Counted from the first letter of the stretch, positions 1-5,555 are shown. The stretch: DNA of 5,555 nucleotides from UBA5359 sp028699365 [NCBI: bacterium] (GCA_028699365.1 JAQVUQ010000147.1:1356-6910), one strand, 5' to 3'. Notes: generated by a model not told the origin, from the letters alone. Translations and numbers: made by a program.

Positions 1-195
1 GGCACCAGACAAATCGCCGAGGCCATGGCCGAGTCAAAGGGAACGACCATAATAGGCGGCGGAGATTCGGCAGCGGCCGTAGAGCAGATGGGCTATGCCG
101 ATCAGATGAGCCATATCTCCACCGGCGGCGGCGCCTCCCTGGAGTTCCTTGAAGGCAAGGTTCTGCCCGGTGTCGCCATTCTGGATGATAAATAA
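1..195 (+). CDS. pgk: Phosphoglycerate kinase, C-terminal fragment (5' end outside window)
   Basis: The window opens in frame inside this gene; the last 64 codons and a TAA stop are present. The enzyme transfers a phosphate from 1,3-bisphosphoglycerate to ADP in the cytoplasm, the first ATP-yielding step of glycolysis. Two C-terminal hallmarks are visible: a GGGDSAAAV motif (fragment residues 19-27), which belongs to the nucleotide-binding domain, and [16 protein letters not shown] (residues 38-53), the near-invariant closing signature of bacterial PGK. The protein ends in the usual short tail after LPGVAIL. The stop lies 14 bases before the tpiA start, and the tpiA ribosome binding site begins directly at the pgk stop, so the two are almost certainly co-transcribed. 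Nothing in the fragment looks broken. Confidence 0.97.
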   Translation, partial: GTRQIAEAMAESKGTTIIGGGDSAAAVEQMGYADQMSHISTGGGASLEFLEGKVLPGVAILDDK

Positions 196-209
196 GGGGA
201 GGAATACAA

Positions 210-965
210 ATGCGTAAACCGATAATTGCCGGTAACTGGAAGCTGAACAAGATGGTCAACGGCGCCATGGAGCTTGTGGACGAACTCAAGCCTCTGATAG
301 CCGGCGCAGAGAACGTGGAAGTGGTGGTTTGTCCCACCTTTACCGCTCTCTATGCCGTTAACATGAGCATCGTAGACAGCAGCATCATGCTGGGCGCCCA
401 GGATTGCTACTGGAAGGAGAGCGGAGCTTACACCGGAGAGGTCTCCGTGCCCATGCTTCAGGATATCGGGTGTAAATATGTCATAGTAGGCCATTCCGAA
501 AGGCGCCAGTTCTTCGGCGAGACCGATGAAACGGTCAACAATAAGGTCAAAGCCGTGCTGCAGAATGGATTGAACCCCATTATGTGCGTCGGCGAAAGCC
601 TTGAGCAGCGTAAGTCCGGCACCACCGACGATGTCATTGTCAGCCAGGTGGAGAAGGGCCTGGACGGTTTGAGCACCCAGGATGCCGTGGCCGTCGTCAT
701 AGCCTACGAGCCCATATGGGCCATCGGAACCGGGGAAACCTGCGACGCCGGCGAGGCCAATCGTGTCTGCGGCTTGATCCGCTCCACCGTGGCCGCTCAC
801 TTTGGTCAGGATGTGGCGGATGCCGTTCGCATCCAGTACGGCGGAAGCGTAACGCCCGATACCGTTGATGATCTCATGTCCAGAAGTGATATCGACGGCG
901 CCCTGGTGGGCGGCGCCAGCCTGGTAGCCGAGAAGTTTGCCAGAATAGTCAACTTTAAGAGATAG
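210..965 (+). CDS. tpiA: Triosephosphate isomerase
   Basis: This 251-residue protein has the normal bacterial length. It interconverts dihydroxyacetone phosphate and glyceraldehyde 3-phosphate as a cytoplasmic TIM-barrel dimer. The active site is complete: AGNWK with Asn9 and Lys11, the electrophile His95 in VGHSERR, the catalytic base Glu167 in AYEPIW, mobile loop 6 (AIGTG, 171-175), the phosphate-binding YGGSV (210-214) and GGAS (234-237). The ATG is supported by a strong Shine-Dalgarno, GGGGAGG at 196-202, seven bases upstream. One oddity is the C-terminal hinge of loop 6, which reads GTG-Glu-Thr-Cys where most family members have Lys-Thr-Ala or similar after GTG. The gene follows pgk by 14 bases and is followed by a strong hairpin before gpmI. 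Identity is certain from the motifs. Confidence 0.99.
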   Translation: MRKPIIAGNWKLNKMVNGAMELVDELKPLIAGAENVEVVVCPTFTALYAVNMSIVDSSIMLGAQDCYWKESGAYTGEVSVPMLQDIGCKYVIVGHSERRQFFGETDETVNNKVKAVLQNGLNPIMCVGESLEQRKSGTTDDVIVSQVEKGLDGLSTQDAVAVVIAYEPIWAIGTGETCDAGEANRVCGLIRSTVAAHFGQDVADAVRIQYGGSVTPDTVDDLMSRSDIDGALVGGASLVAEKFARIVNFKR

Positions 966-973
966 GACTAGTG

Positions 974-1005
974 CACCCCCCGCAGCAGCAGTGCTGCGGG
1001 GGGTG
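974..1005 (+). terminator. Perfect 14-bp GC-rich hairpin after tpiA, no U-tract
   Basis: Positions 974-987 pair without mismatch with 992-1005 around the four-base loop GCAG (988-991). The stem is very GC-rich and begins nine bases after the tpiA stop. No T-run follows on either strand, so it is not a canonical Rho-independent terminator. It may instead be a weak terminator, an mRNA 3'-end stabiliser or a processing site separating pgk-tpiA from gpmI. A second, weaker inverted repeat, GTGAGA (1003-1008) with TCTCAC (1018-1023), shares its first three bases with the end of this stem. Confidence 0.5.
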
Positions 1006-1050
1006 AGATGTCGCCAGTCTCACATATAAAGAAAAATTAAGTGATAAACC

Positions 1051-1056
1051 AGAGGG
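1051..1056 (+). promoter_or_regulatory. Ribosome binding site deciding the gpmI start
   Basis: AGAGGG lies five bases before the ATG at 1062. The in-frame GTG at 1041 is preceded only by an A-rich stretch with no purine Shine-Dalgarno core, so the ATG at 1062 is the better start. Confidence 0.55.
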
Positions 1057-1061
1057 CTTGC

Positions 1062-2714
1062 ATGGGAATCCTGAAACCAACAACCAACAACCAACAACCA
1101 ACAACCGCGCCCGCAGGGCGCAACCCCAAAGTAATCCTGATGATACTGGACGGCTGGGGCATATCCGAGGAGAAGAGCGGCAACGCCATTGCCATAGCCT
1201 CCAAGCCTAATATGGATGCGCTTATGAGCGAATACCCTGTGGCCAGGCTGCATTGCTCCGGTGAGTCGGTAGGCCTGCCGGAAGGGCAGATGGGCAACTC
1301 CGAAGTGGGACACCTCAACATCGGCGCCGGCAGGGTAGTGTATCAGGATTTTGCCAGGATAGACAAGAGCATAAGAGACGGCGATTTCTTCACCAATCCT
1401 CAGCTTCTGTCCGCCATCGATCACGCCCTTGCCACCGGCGGCGCCCTGCATCTGGCCGGACTGTTATCTGACGGCGGGGTACACAGTCACATCAGGCACA
1501 TTTGCGCCCTGTTGAAGATGGCTAAAGACAGAGGTCTGAGCAGGGTGTTCGTCCATGCCTTTCTGGACGGCCGGGACGTGCCGCCGTCCAGCGGCGGCGG
1601 GTATATAACCCAATTAGAGCAGGAGATGGCCGCTCTGGGTGTAGGACGCATTGCCACCGTTATGGGGCGCTACTATGCCATGGACCGGGATAAGCGCTGG
1701 GAGCGCGTGTCACGGGCATACAACGCCATGGTCAAAGGCAAAGGCCTGACCGCCGACAGCGCGCTAGGCGCCGTTGAGGCCTCTTATGAACGAGGCGAAA
1801 CGGACGAGTTCGTCCAGCCTACGGTAATAATCGGCGAAAAACGCCCTCTCGTCATGGTCTCATCAAATCCAAACTTCTCTATAGCCCAGGGAAAAGTTAC
1901 AAACGGTCATCCCCTGGCTACCGTCTCCAACGGCGATGCCATGATATTCTTCAATTTCCGGCCGGACAGAGCCCGCGAGATCAGTCACGCCTTTGTGGAC
2001 AAGGAATTCGACTGTTTCGAAAGACAGCGCGTCAAGAACCTCTGCTATGTCTGCATGACACAATACGATGAGACCATCGACGCCTCCGTGGCCTATCCGC
2101 CGCAGGACGTGAGCAATACTCTGGCGGAGTATCTCAGCCGGAACGGATTGAAACAACTGCATATAGCCGAAACTGAGAAATACGCGCATGTTACTTTCTT
2201 TTTCAACGGCGGCGTAGAGGAGCCCTATCCCGGAGAGGACAGGGTGCTCATACCCTCGCCCAGAATTGCCACCTACGATCTCAAACCGGAGATGAGCGCC
2301 TATGAAGTCACAGATAAGCTGACAGCTCTTCTGGAAGAGCGCAAATACGATTTTGTAGTCCTCAATTTCGCCAATCCCGACATGGTGGGGCATACAGGCA
2401 TAATAGAAGCGGCCGTAAAAGCCGTGGAGGCCGTTGACGATTGTGTCGGCCGGGTAGTGAAGGCCGCTCTGGCCAACGGCTATGTCCCGATAGTCACCGC
2501 CGATCACGGCAACGCCGAGAAGATGCTGGACACGACTACCGGTGGGCCTTTCACAGCTCATACGACGGACGACGTGCCGTTTATAGTAGTCGACGGCGGG
2601 CACGATTGCCTGCGCCCGGAGGGCATGCTGGCCGATGTGGCCCCGACGGTCCTGGAACTTATGGGCCTGCCCGTGCCGCCGGAGATGACCGGGAAATCGA
2701 TGCTCAAGAGGTAA
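1062..2714 (+). CDS. gpmI: 2,3-bisphosphoglycerate-independent phosphoglycerate mutase
   Basis: This enzyme interconverts 3- and 2-phosphoglycerate in glycolysis, using two Mn ions and a phosphoserine intermediate rather than 2,3-bisphosphoglycerate. From the ATG at 1062 it has 550 residues, against roughly 510 in typical members. All key residues are present: Asp30 in ILDGWG, the phosphorylated Ser80 in GNSEVGH, His141 in GGVHSH, the DGRD loop (169-172), Arg-rich [12 protein letters not shown] (202-213), [11 protein letters not shown] (from 296), Lys373 in EKYAHVTFF, Asp440 and His444 in NPDMVGHTG, Asp481 and His482 in TADHGNAE, and His500 in FTAHT. The extra length comes from about 18 N-terminal residues encoded largely by a 7-bp tandem repeat, and an internal insertion of about 20 residues near 262-283. 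The alternative GTG start at 1041 would add seven residues. The 3' end overlaps a convergent gene by 11 bases. Confidence 0.97.
   Translation: MGILKPTTNNQQPTTAPAGRNPKVILMILDGWGISEEKSGNAIAIASKPNMDALMSEYPVARLHCSGESVGLPEGQMGNSEVGHLNIGAGRVVYQDFARIDKSIRDGDFFTNPQLLSAIDHALATGGALHLAGLLSDGGVHSHIRHICALLKMAKDRGLSRVFVHAFLDGRDVPPSSGGGYITQLEQEMAALGVGRIATVMGRYYAMDRDKRWERVSRAYNAMVKGKGLTADSALGAVEASYERGETDEFVQPTVIIGEKRPLVMVSSNPNFSIAQGKVTNGHPLATVSNGDAMIFFNFRPDRAREISHAFVDKEFDCFERQRVKNLCYVCMTQYDETIDASVAYPPQDVSNTLAEYLSRNGLKQLHIAETEKYAHVTFFFNGGVEEPYPGEDRVLIPSPRIATYDLKPEMSAYEVTDKLTALLEERKYDFVVLNFANPDMVGHTGIIEAAVKAVEAVDDCVGRVVKAALANGYVPIVTADHGNAEKMLDTTTGGPFTAHTTDDVPFIVVDGGHDCLRPEGMLADVAPTVLELMGLPVPPEMTGKSMLKR
1075..1106 (+). 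repeat. Heptanucleotide tandem repeat (AACCAAC, about 4.6 copies) inside gpmI
   Basis: Four exact copies of the 7-mer AACCAAC (1075-1081, 1082-1088, 1089-1095, 1096-1102) are followed by a partial copy, AACC (1103-1106). Because seven is not a multiple of three, successive copies are read in different frames and give the low-complexity peptide [10 protein letters not shown] at the N-terminus of GpmI, ahead of the conserved catalytic core. Gain or loss of one copy would shift the gpmI frame; a change of three copies would keep it. Confidence 0.95.
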
Positions 2715-4071
2715 CAATACCGATTTTTCCAGCCAGCTCTCTGATGCTCTCTCTTCTGGTTGAATCGAGGTCGTTAAAAAAGCAGCTTAGCATGCTTTGC
2801 CATTCCTTTTCGTCTTCTTCAAAGAGGAAGTCAGGGTCTGTCATATATGCTGGGGACTTTTTCATGAGAAGGGCGAGTTCCATGTCCCCAAGTGACTGAA
2901 AAATCTCGGCATATTCATCGTCGAAGATGGAATATCCTTCCAGAAGATCGATTAAATCGGTAATACTGTGAATTTCACGTTGGATTATGACGATTTTATC
3001 CGACACATATCTGCATTCTCTGATTTCATCCGTAATGTTCCGGAAGAGTTCATCGTTCATTTGCACGCCGTCTTCAAACAGAATGAGCGGTTGTGAGAGA
3101 TTCTCCTTAAAGCTGATAAACATTGATTCTAATCGGTCGTTTTCCAAAGCGCGTTTAAAACCGGCTGATAAGCTCATCACAGTTGCTGCAACGTGTTCAT
3201 GCAAAGGTTCATCGGAAATACCAAGCTCTTTGCAGACCTGTGTCGATGCCTCCTGCAGCCTTGTATCCAGCTTCTCCTTTGACAGATTCGCCAGTTTCTG
3301 TTGCAAATACTCTCTGTCAATCGGTTCGATATTAAGCTGGACGGCGCTTTTACCTGCCAATACTGAACCGACTACATTTGTTAACACAATTCCGAAGATA
3401 TTTATAAGCAGGTCCTGGTAGCGGTCATCATATCCGCGTAACAGACAATGGATGTCGTGCCCCGTGAAGTTCTTGCAAAATCGGTTTTCCAGAAACAGTT
3501 TTTGGAGATAGTTGTAGATGTACTCTATGCCGGCCAAATCCATTTTATCATTGCTTAAGGGGTAATCTATGGATGCCGGGGTATCGTGGGCGGCAAAGTC
3601 GGCATTATAGGCAGAGAAGAATACTGATATTCCGTTCTCTATAGTATCGTTATAAGCACAATTGTCCGTAACGATGCTGTCATTCCGTATTGCGCCAAGC
3701 AATTCCACGGCACTCTTTATTTGCTTTTCCACCAACTTCCTGCCGTGCCGGTGGAGCTCCAGTAAAGGCTTTTGTTTAATTGCCTCTAAGCTCATGTCCG
3801 GATCAGGAAAGCTCTTAAGATATACGCCAATATTGTAGAAGATCGATTGCATGATACTCTGCGCGGTTTCCGTTTTAACTGAACTGCTCTCTCCGCCGGT
3901 ATAGAGTTCCGTCTGTCCGGCCAGAAGCTCTATGCTCTGCAGTTGGATACTCTCAAGCTTGGAATCTGTTAACAGCTTAAGGCGCGAGGCCTCCTGTAAA
4001 ATCGACAGAAAATACTCTGCCTCATTAAGACTCTCTCTCTTAATCAAATGCTGTCTTTCAAGATTATTCAT
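2704..4071 (-). CDS. Uncharacterised helical protein, DUF6179-like (tentative)
   Basis: I do not know the function. The protein has 455 residues from the ATG at 4071, which follows a GAGGAG ribosome binding site by seven bases; an upstream in-frame ATG at 4137 lies deep within the preceding gene and is unlikely. The sequence looks mostly alpha-helical and soluble. It has an N-terminal helical region with the motif [16 protein letters not shown] (57-72), a central segment with a hydrophobic helix (about 221-240, [13 protein letters not shown]) and an acidic C-terminal part ([11 protein letters not shown], 414-424). No signal peptide, nuclease, ATPase or DNA-binding motif is evident. I recall similar proteins under the label DUF6179, next to DUF6323 proteins in Clostridia; this is memory only. 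It is translationally coupled to the upstream gene, is more AT-rich than gpmI, and its last three codons and stop overlap the end of gpmI antisense. Confidence 0.85.
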   Translation of the reverse strand: MNNLERQHLIKRESLNEAEYFLSILQEASRLKLLTDSKLESIQLQSIELLAGQTELYTGGESSSVKTETAQSIMQSIFYNIGVYLKSFPDPDMSLEAIKQKPLLELHRHGRKLVEKQIKSAVELLGAIRNDSIVTDNCAYNDTIENGISVFFSAYNADFAAHDTPASIDYPLSNDKMDLAGIEYIYNYLQKLFLENRFCKNFTGHDIHCLLRGYDDRYQDLLINIFGIVLTNVVGSVLAGKSAVQLNIEPIDREYLQQKLANLSKEKLDTRLQEASTQVCKELGISDEPLHEHVAATVMSLSAGFKRALENDRLESMFISFKENLSQPLILFEDGVQMNDELFRNITDEIRECRYVSDKIVIIQREIHSITDLIDLLEGYSIFDDEYAEIFQSLGDMELALLMKKSPAYMTDPDFLFEEDEKEWQSMLSCFFNDLDSTRRESIRELAGKIGIVTS

Positions 4072-4561
4072 CAAAAATCTCCTCATCAAAAGCCTCATCG
4101 GTATCTTCGCATAAACCGGCATAATCGCTAATTCCATATCGGATATTGTGTGCCAGGGCTACCAGTTCCCGGTTTTGCAGCAGTTCAATGGAACCTTGAC
4201 AGCTTTGATCGAAATATTTCTTCATCAATGAGATCAATTCATCGTCACTGATTTCATCAAGCGTCTCGTTCTTGAAATAATAAAAGATTTCTATCAGTTC
4301 GTTCAAGGTGGTGGAGTAGTTGGATTGAGAGAGGAAAGGGGAGTTGGAGAATGCCAGAATTATTTTATTGATGATTCCGCCAGAAAATTCAATACGCCCG
4401 TTGCTGCTCAGAGCCTCTGCACGTGTTTCAACAAGTTTCAGTGCCGCTGTTTGGGAAAGCGTTAAGCCATAACGAGATGTCAGTTCATTACAATTTATGA
4501 TTTCATTTATTGCCGACTTATCCATCATAACGGCAGGAAGCAATATGCGATTAATATCCAT
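4064..4561 (-). CDS. Uncharacterised 165-residue protein, DUF6323-like (tentative)
   Basis: This is the first gene of the leftward pair; the function is not known to me. The ATG at 4561 is preceded by GAAAGG (4571-4576) at nine bases. The 165-residue product looks helical and cytoplasmic, with no signal peptide or membrane span. Recognisable stretches are the N-terminal NCNELTSRYGLTLS (23-36), the central GGIINKIILAFSNSPFLS (61-78), IEIFYYFKNETLDEISDDEL (90-109) and CQGSIELL (121-128). It ends in a strongly acidic tail: nine of the last fourteen residues are Asp or Glu. The pattern matches what I remember of the DUF6323 family, seen beside DUF6179 proteins, but no search could be run. Its stop overlaps the next start by eight bases (ATGAATAA), suggesting coupled synthesis and probably a physical complex. 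A near-consensus promoter lies about 110 bases upstream. Confidence 0.85.
   Translation of the reverse strand: MDINRILLPAVMMDKSAINEIINCNELTSRYGLTLSQTAALKLVETRAEALSSNGRIEFSGGIINKIILAFSNSPFLSQSNYSTTLNELIEIFYYFKNETLDEISDDELISLMKKYFDQSCQGSIELLQNRELVALAHNIRYGISDYAGLCEDTDEAFDEEIFDE
4079..4084 (-). promoter_or_regulatory. Ribosome binding site for the 455-residue gene
   Basis: On the minus strand this reads GAGGAG, seven bases before the ATG at 4071. It sits inside the last codons of the upstream gene and fixes the start at 4071 rather than at the more upstream in-frame ATG (4137). Confidence 0.75.
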
Positions 4562-4594
4562 TTTTTTCGTCCTTTCGTTACGTTTAAAAAGTTA

Positions 4595-4623
4595 TTGACA
4601 AAGGGATTGTTCTATGCTATAGT
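4595..4623 (+). promoter_or_regulatory. Near-consensus sigma-70/A promoter reading right, towards secG
   Basis: A perfect -35 box TTGACA (4595-4600) is separated by 17 bases from TATAGT (4618-4623), five of six to consensus. The predicted start is near 4630, which gives a leader of about 220 bases before secG. No clear terminator lies between this promoter and secG. It sits inside the untranslated leader of the opposite-strand gene pair, facing that pair's own promoter. Confidence 0.65.
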
Positions 4624-4669
4624 AAATTGGGTTTTTATAGTTATATAGTATATCGCTATGCCAAATTAC
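4622..4669. repeat. Imperfect inverted repeat between the two facing promoters
   Basis: GTAAATTGG (4622-4630) and CCAAATTAC (4661-4669) match as an inverted repeat at eight of nine positions, with a 30-base AT-rich centre. Each arm lies immediately downstream of one of the two facing -10 boxes, where a repressor could block both promoters. This could be an operator pair, but AT-rich sequence makes chance matches likely. Confidence 0.35.
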
Positions 4670-4698
4670 AGTATACTACCGGTCGTTTTGAATGTCAA
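4670..4698 (-). promoter_or_regulatory. Near-consensus sigma-70/A promoter for the leftward gene pair
   Basis: On the minus strand TTGACA (4693-4698) is followed after exactly 17 bases by TATACT (4670-4675). The predicted start is near 4663, which leaves an AT-rich untranslated leader of about 100 bases before the ATG at 4561. The strength suggests the pair has its own transcription independent of the glycolytic genes. Confidence 0.7.
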
Positions 4699-4790
4699 TC
4701 GTCGATGATACTTTCCTTATCCGGCGATTTCTTATAGCAAGATAACGGCTGATTGCTTATGTCCGGCAAACGGACCCGTGTCTGCTTTAC

Positions 4791-4819
4791 TTGCCACAAA
4801 ATCACGCATATGATATTAT
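4791..4819 (+). promoter_or_regulatory. secG-proximal sigma-70/A promoter
   Basis: TTGCCA (4791-4796) and TATTAT (4814-4819) are each five of six to consensus with a 17-base spacer. The predicted start is around 4826, giving a short leader of about 22 bases that contains the secG ribosome binding site. A TATAAT at 4817-4822 overlaps but would need a 20-base spacer with the same -35 box. Confidence 0.65.
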
Positions 4820-4834
4820 AATTCAAGTTGATTT

Positions 4835-4840
4835 AGGAGG
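4835..4840 (+). promoter_or_regulatory. Ribosome binding site fixing the TTG start of secG
   Basis: A full-consensus AGGAGG stands eight bases before the TTG at 4849. This supports TTG as the secG start; no in-frame ATG lies between the site and the conserved N-terminal helix. Confidence 0.85.
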
Positions 4841-4848
4841 TTTTAGCT

Positions 4849-5085
4849 TTGGCAATAGTATTGATGATTATTCATATACTGATCAGCATCGGTCTGATCA
4901 CCGTAGTCCTGATGCAGCAGAGCAAGAGCGAAGGCGGGCTTTCCGGTGCCATTTCCGGGTGGTCGCAGCACGCGAAGGCCAGATACGGCATCGAAGAGAA
5001 GCTGGATAAATTCACTATGGGTCTGGCGGTAGCCTTTTTCGTCTCGTCCCTGGTGATGTATCTTATATACCCCATGTTCAGTTGA
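4849..5085 (+). CDS. secG: Protein translocase subunit SecG
   Basis: This 78-residue membrane protein is the accessory subunit of the SecYEG channel, assisting SecA-driven export across the cytoplasmic membrane. It shows the family layout: a first membrane helix (about 3-22, rich in Ile, Leu and Val), the conserved cytoplasmic loop LMQQSKSEGGLSGAISG (21-37), a short charged segment, and a second membrane helix (about 56-76). The length is typical. The start is TTG, supported by AGGAGG eight bases upstream. secG commonly lies near pgk-tpiA in bacteria, which agrees with this context, although here an inverted gene pair separates it from gpmI. It has its own promoter and is followed 23 bases after its stop by an intrinsic terminator. 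Confidence 0.95.
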   Translation: MAIVLMIIHILISIGLITVVLMQQSKSEGGLSGAISGWSQHAKARYGIEEKLDKFTMGLAVAFFVSSLVMYLIYPMFS

Positions 5086-5108
5086 TCCGCATAGTTCGAT
5101 TATCTTAG

Positions 5109-5142
5109 AAATGCCTTTTCGCTGCTGCGTAAAGGCATTTTT
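5109..5142 (+). terminator. Rho-independent terminator after secG
   Basis: AAATGCCTTT (5109-5118) pairs perfectly with AAAGGCATTT (5131-5140). Inside, CGC (5120-5122) can pair with GCG (5127-5129) around TGCT after a single T-T mismatch. The right arm runs into TTTTT (5138-5142). It begins 23 bases after the secG stop and ends seven bases before the next gene's Shine-Dalgarno, so it could also act as an attenuator for that gene. Confidence 0.85.
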
Positions 5143-5148
5143 GGTGTG

Positions 5149-5156
5149 AAGGAGGG
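5149..5156 (+). promoter_or_regulatory. Ribosome binding site for the binding-protein gene
   Basis: AAGGAGGG is a strong Shine-Dalgarno. The first in-frame start after it is TTG at 5169, twelve bases away, slightly longer than ideal. The next, ATG at 5184, is 27 bases away, too far for this site. Confidence 0.65.
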
Positions 5157-5168
5157 CGGGACCAGGTT

Positions 5169-5555
5169 TTGTATAAGCAGCTTATGTGGTTGTTGACGGC
5201 TGTTCTGGCAGCTCTGATGATAGCCGAATGCGGTACCGGCAGAAGCACTCCGGCCATGCCTGCGTGTCCCATAGCTCCCGGATCCGAACTGAAGGCCGCT
5301 TCCGGCGACATCGGACAATACGGTGGAGCCATGGTTCTGATGGCTACCTCCGATCCCAAGACCTTCAATCCCATAACCGCCTCTGAGACATCAAGCACTG
5401 ATATCATAGAGCACGTCTTCTCCGGCCTAGTGGAGATGAACGGAGAGACCATGGATTACGAGCCGGCGCTGGCCAGGACATGGTCCACCAGCCCGGATGG
5501 ACGAACGTGGACTTTCACCCTGCGCAAGGGACTGCAATGGTCCGACGGCGTTCCC
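5169..5555 (+). CDS. ABC transporter substrate-binding protein, family 5 (peptide/oligopeptide type), N-terminal part
   Basis: The first 129 codons are present and the gene runs off the right edge. The product resembles extracytoplasmic solute-binding proteins of family 5 (DppA/OppA/NikA type), which deliver peptides, nickel or other ligands to an ABC importer; the ligand cannot be told from this piece. Family-typical blocks are GGAMVLMATSDPKTFNP (52-68), ETSSTDIIEHVFSGLVEMN (73-91), EPALARTWSTSPDGRTWTF (98-116) and LRKGLQWSDGVP (118-129). Residues 1-20 form an export signal with Lys3 and a hydrophobic core, followed by Cys21 as a possible lipidation site. The residue before that Cys is Glu, which is not a normal lipobox residue. 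The likely start is TTG at 5169, with ATG at 5184 as the alternative; the latter would leave no positive charge before the hydrophobic core. No convincing own promoter was seen, so it may depend on read-through from secG. Confidence 0.88.
   Translation, partial: MYKQLMWLLTAVLAALMIAECGTGRSTPAMPACPIAPGSELKAASGDIGQYGGAMVLMATSDPKTFNPITASETSSTDIIEHVFSGLVEMNGETMDYEPALARTWSTSPDGRTWTFTLRKGLQWSDGVP

Noticed and set aside
102-800. Long antisense open frame opposite tpiA
   Set aside because: It is a shadow of the GC-rich pgk/tpiA coding frames, lacks a ribosome binding site, and the plus-strand proteins are unequivocal.
1041-1061. GTG at 1041 as the gpmI start
   Set aside because: It has no Shine-Dalgarno, whereas the ATG at 1062 has AGAGGG at five bases. 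The alternative cannot be excluded but is less likely.
1863-2717. Long antisense open frame opposite gpmI
   Set aside because: It lies entirely opposite the catalytic core of GpmI and its translation has no recognisable motif, so it is a shadow frame.
4072-4137. Upstream ATG at 4137 as start of the 455-residue protein
   Set aside because: It would overlap the preceding gene by 74 bases and add 22 residues, while the ATG at 4071 has GAGGAG at seven bases and gives a tight ATG/stop coupling.
2704-4561. The leftward pair as a toxin-antitoxin, phage or transposon module
   Set aside because: No transposase, integrase, nuclease, DNA-binding motif, terminal inverted repeats or target-site duplications were visible, and the protein sizes do not fit a typical toxin-antitoxin pair.
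4658-4708. Short open frame on the plus strand starting ATGCCAAATTAC, 16 codons, inside the leader upstream of secG
   Set aside because: No ribosome binding site precedes it and it ends quickly; the composition is intergenic. It could only be a leader peptide by chance.
4761-4775. Small hairpin GTCCG-GCAAA-CGGAC in the secG leader, considered as part of a riboswitch or terminator
   Set aside because: The stem has only five base pairs, no T-run follows, and I could not match the surrounding leader to any known riboswitch class.

Overview
The window is a stretch of bacterial chromosome built around a glycolysis/secretion gene cluster. On the + strand it reads: the 3' end of pgk (phosphoglycerate kinase), complete tpiA (triosephosphate isomerase), complete gpmI (cofactor-independent phosphoglycerate mutase), complete secG (Sec translocon subunit), and the 5' end of a family 5 (peptide/oligopeptide type) ABC transporter substrate-binding protein that runs off the right edge. 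Strong Shine-Dalgarno sites, TTG start codons and near-consensus sigma-70/sigma-A promoters are used throughout. The core genes are GC-rich and favour GCC, GGC and CTG codons. The organism cannot be named from the sequence. A Clostridia-like or other Gram-positive-type lineage, or an uncultivated phylum with the same gene order, would all fit.

Between gpmI and secG lies a two-gene operon on the opposite (-) strand, at about 2704-4561. It is visibly more AT-rich than its neighbours (sample 60-base lines run about 32-47% G+C, against 68% for a line near the end of gpmI). It encodes a 165-residue protein with an acidic tail and a 455-residue largely helical protein, translationally coupled by an 8-base ATG/stop overlap. 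I recognise them tentatively as a DUF6323-like/DUF6179-like pair of unknown function, a pairing I recall from Clostridia; this is from memory and not checked. The second gene runs tail-to-tail into gpmI and takes its stop codon from within the antisense strand of gpmI. The pair looks like an acquired, inverted cassette inside a conserved housekeeping neighbourhood.

The 287-base gap between the pair and secG holds three good promoters. One (TTGACA-17-TATACT) reads left into the cassette. A second (TTGACA-17-TATAGT) reads right towards secG but starts inside the cassette's leader, so the two face each other and their transcripts should overlap at the 5' ends. A third (TTGCCA-17-TATTAT) lies just before secG. 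An intrinsic terminator follows secG and ends only seven bases before the Shine-Dalgarno of the transporter gene.

Other peculiarities are a heptanucleotide tandem repeat (AACCAAC, about 4.6 copies) inside the start of gpmI, an apparent internal insertion of about 20 residues in GpmI, a perfect 14-bp hairpin without a U-tract between tpiA and gpmI, and a lipoprotein-like signal with Glu before the candidate lipobox cysteine. The enzymes cover consecutive lower-glycolysis steps (TpiA, Pgk, GpmI). SecG and the binding protein concern the membrane and export.
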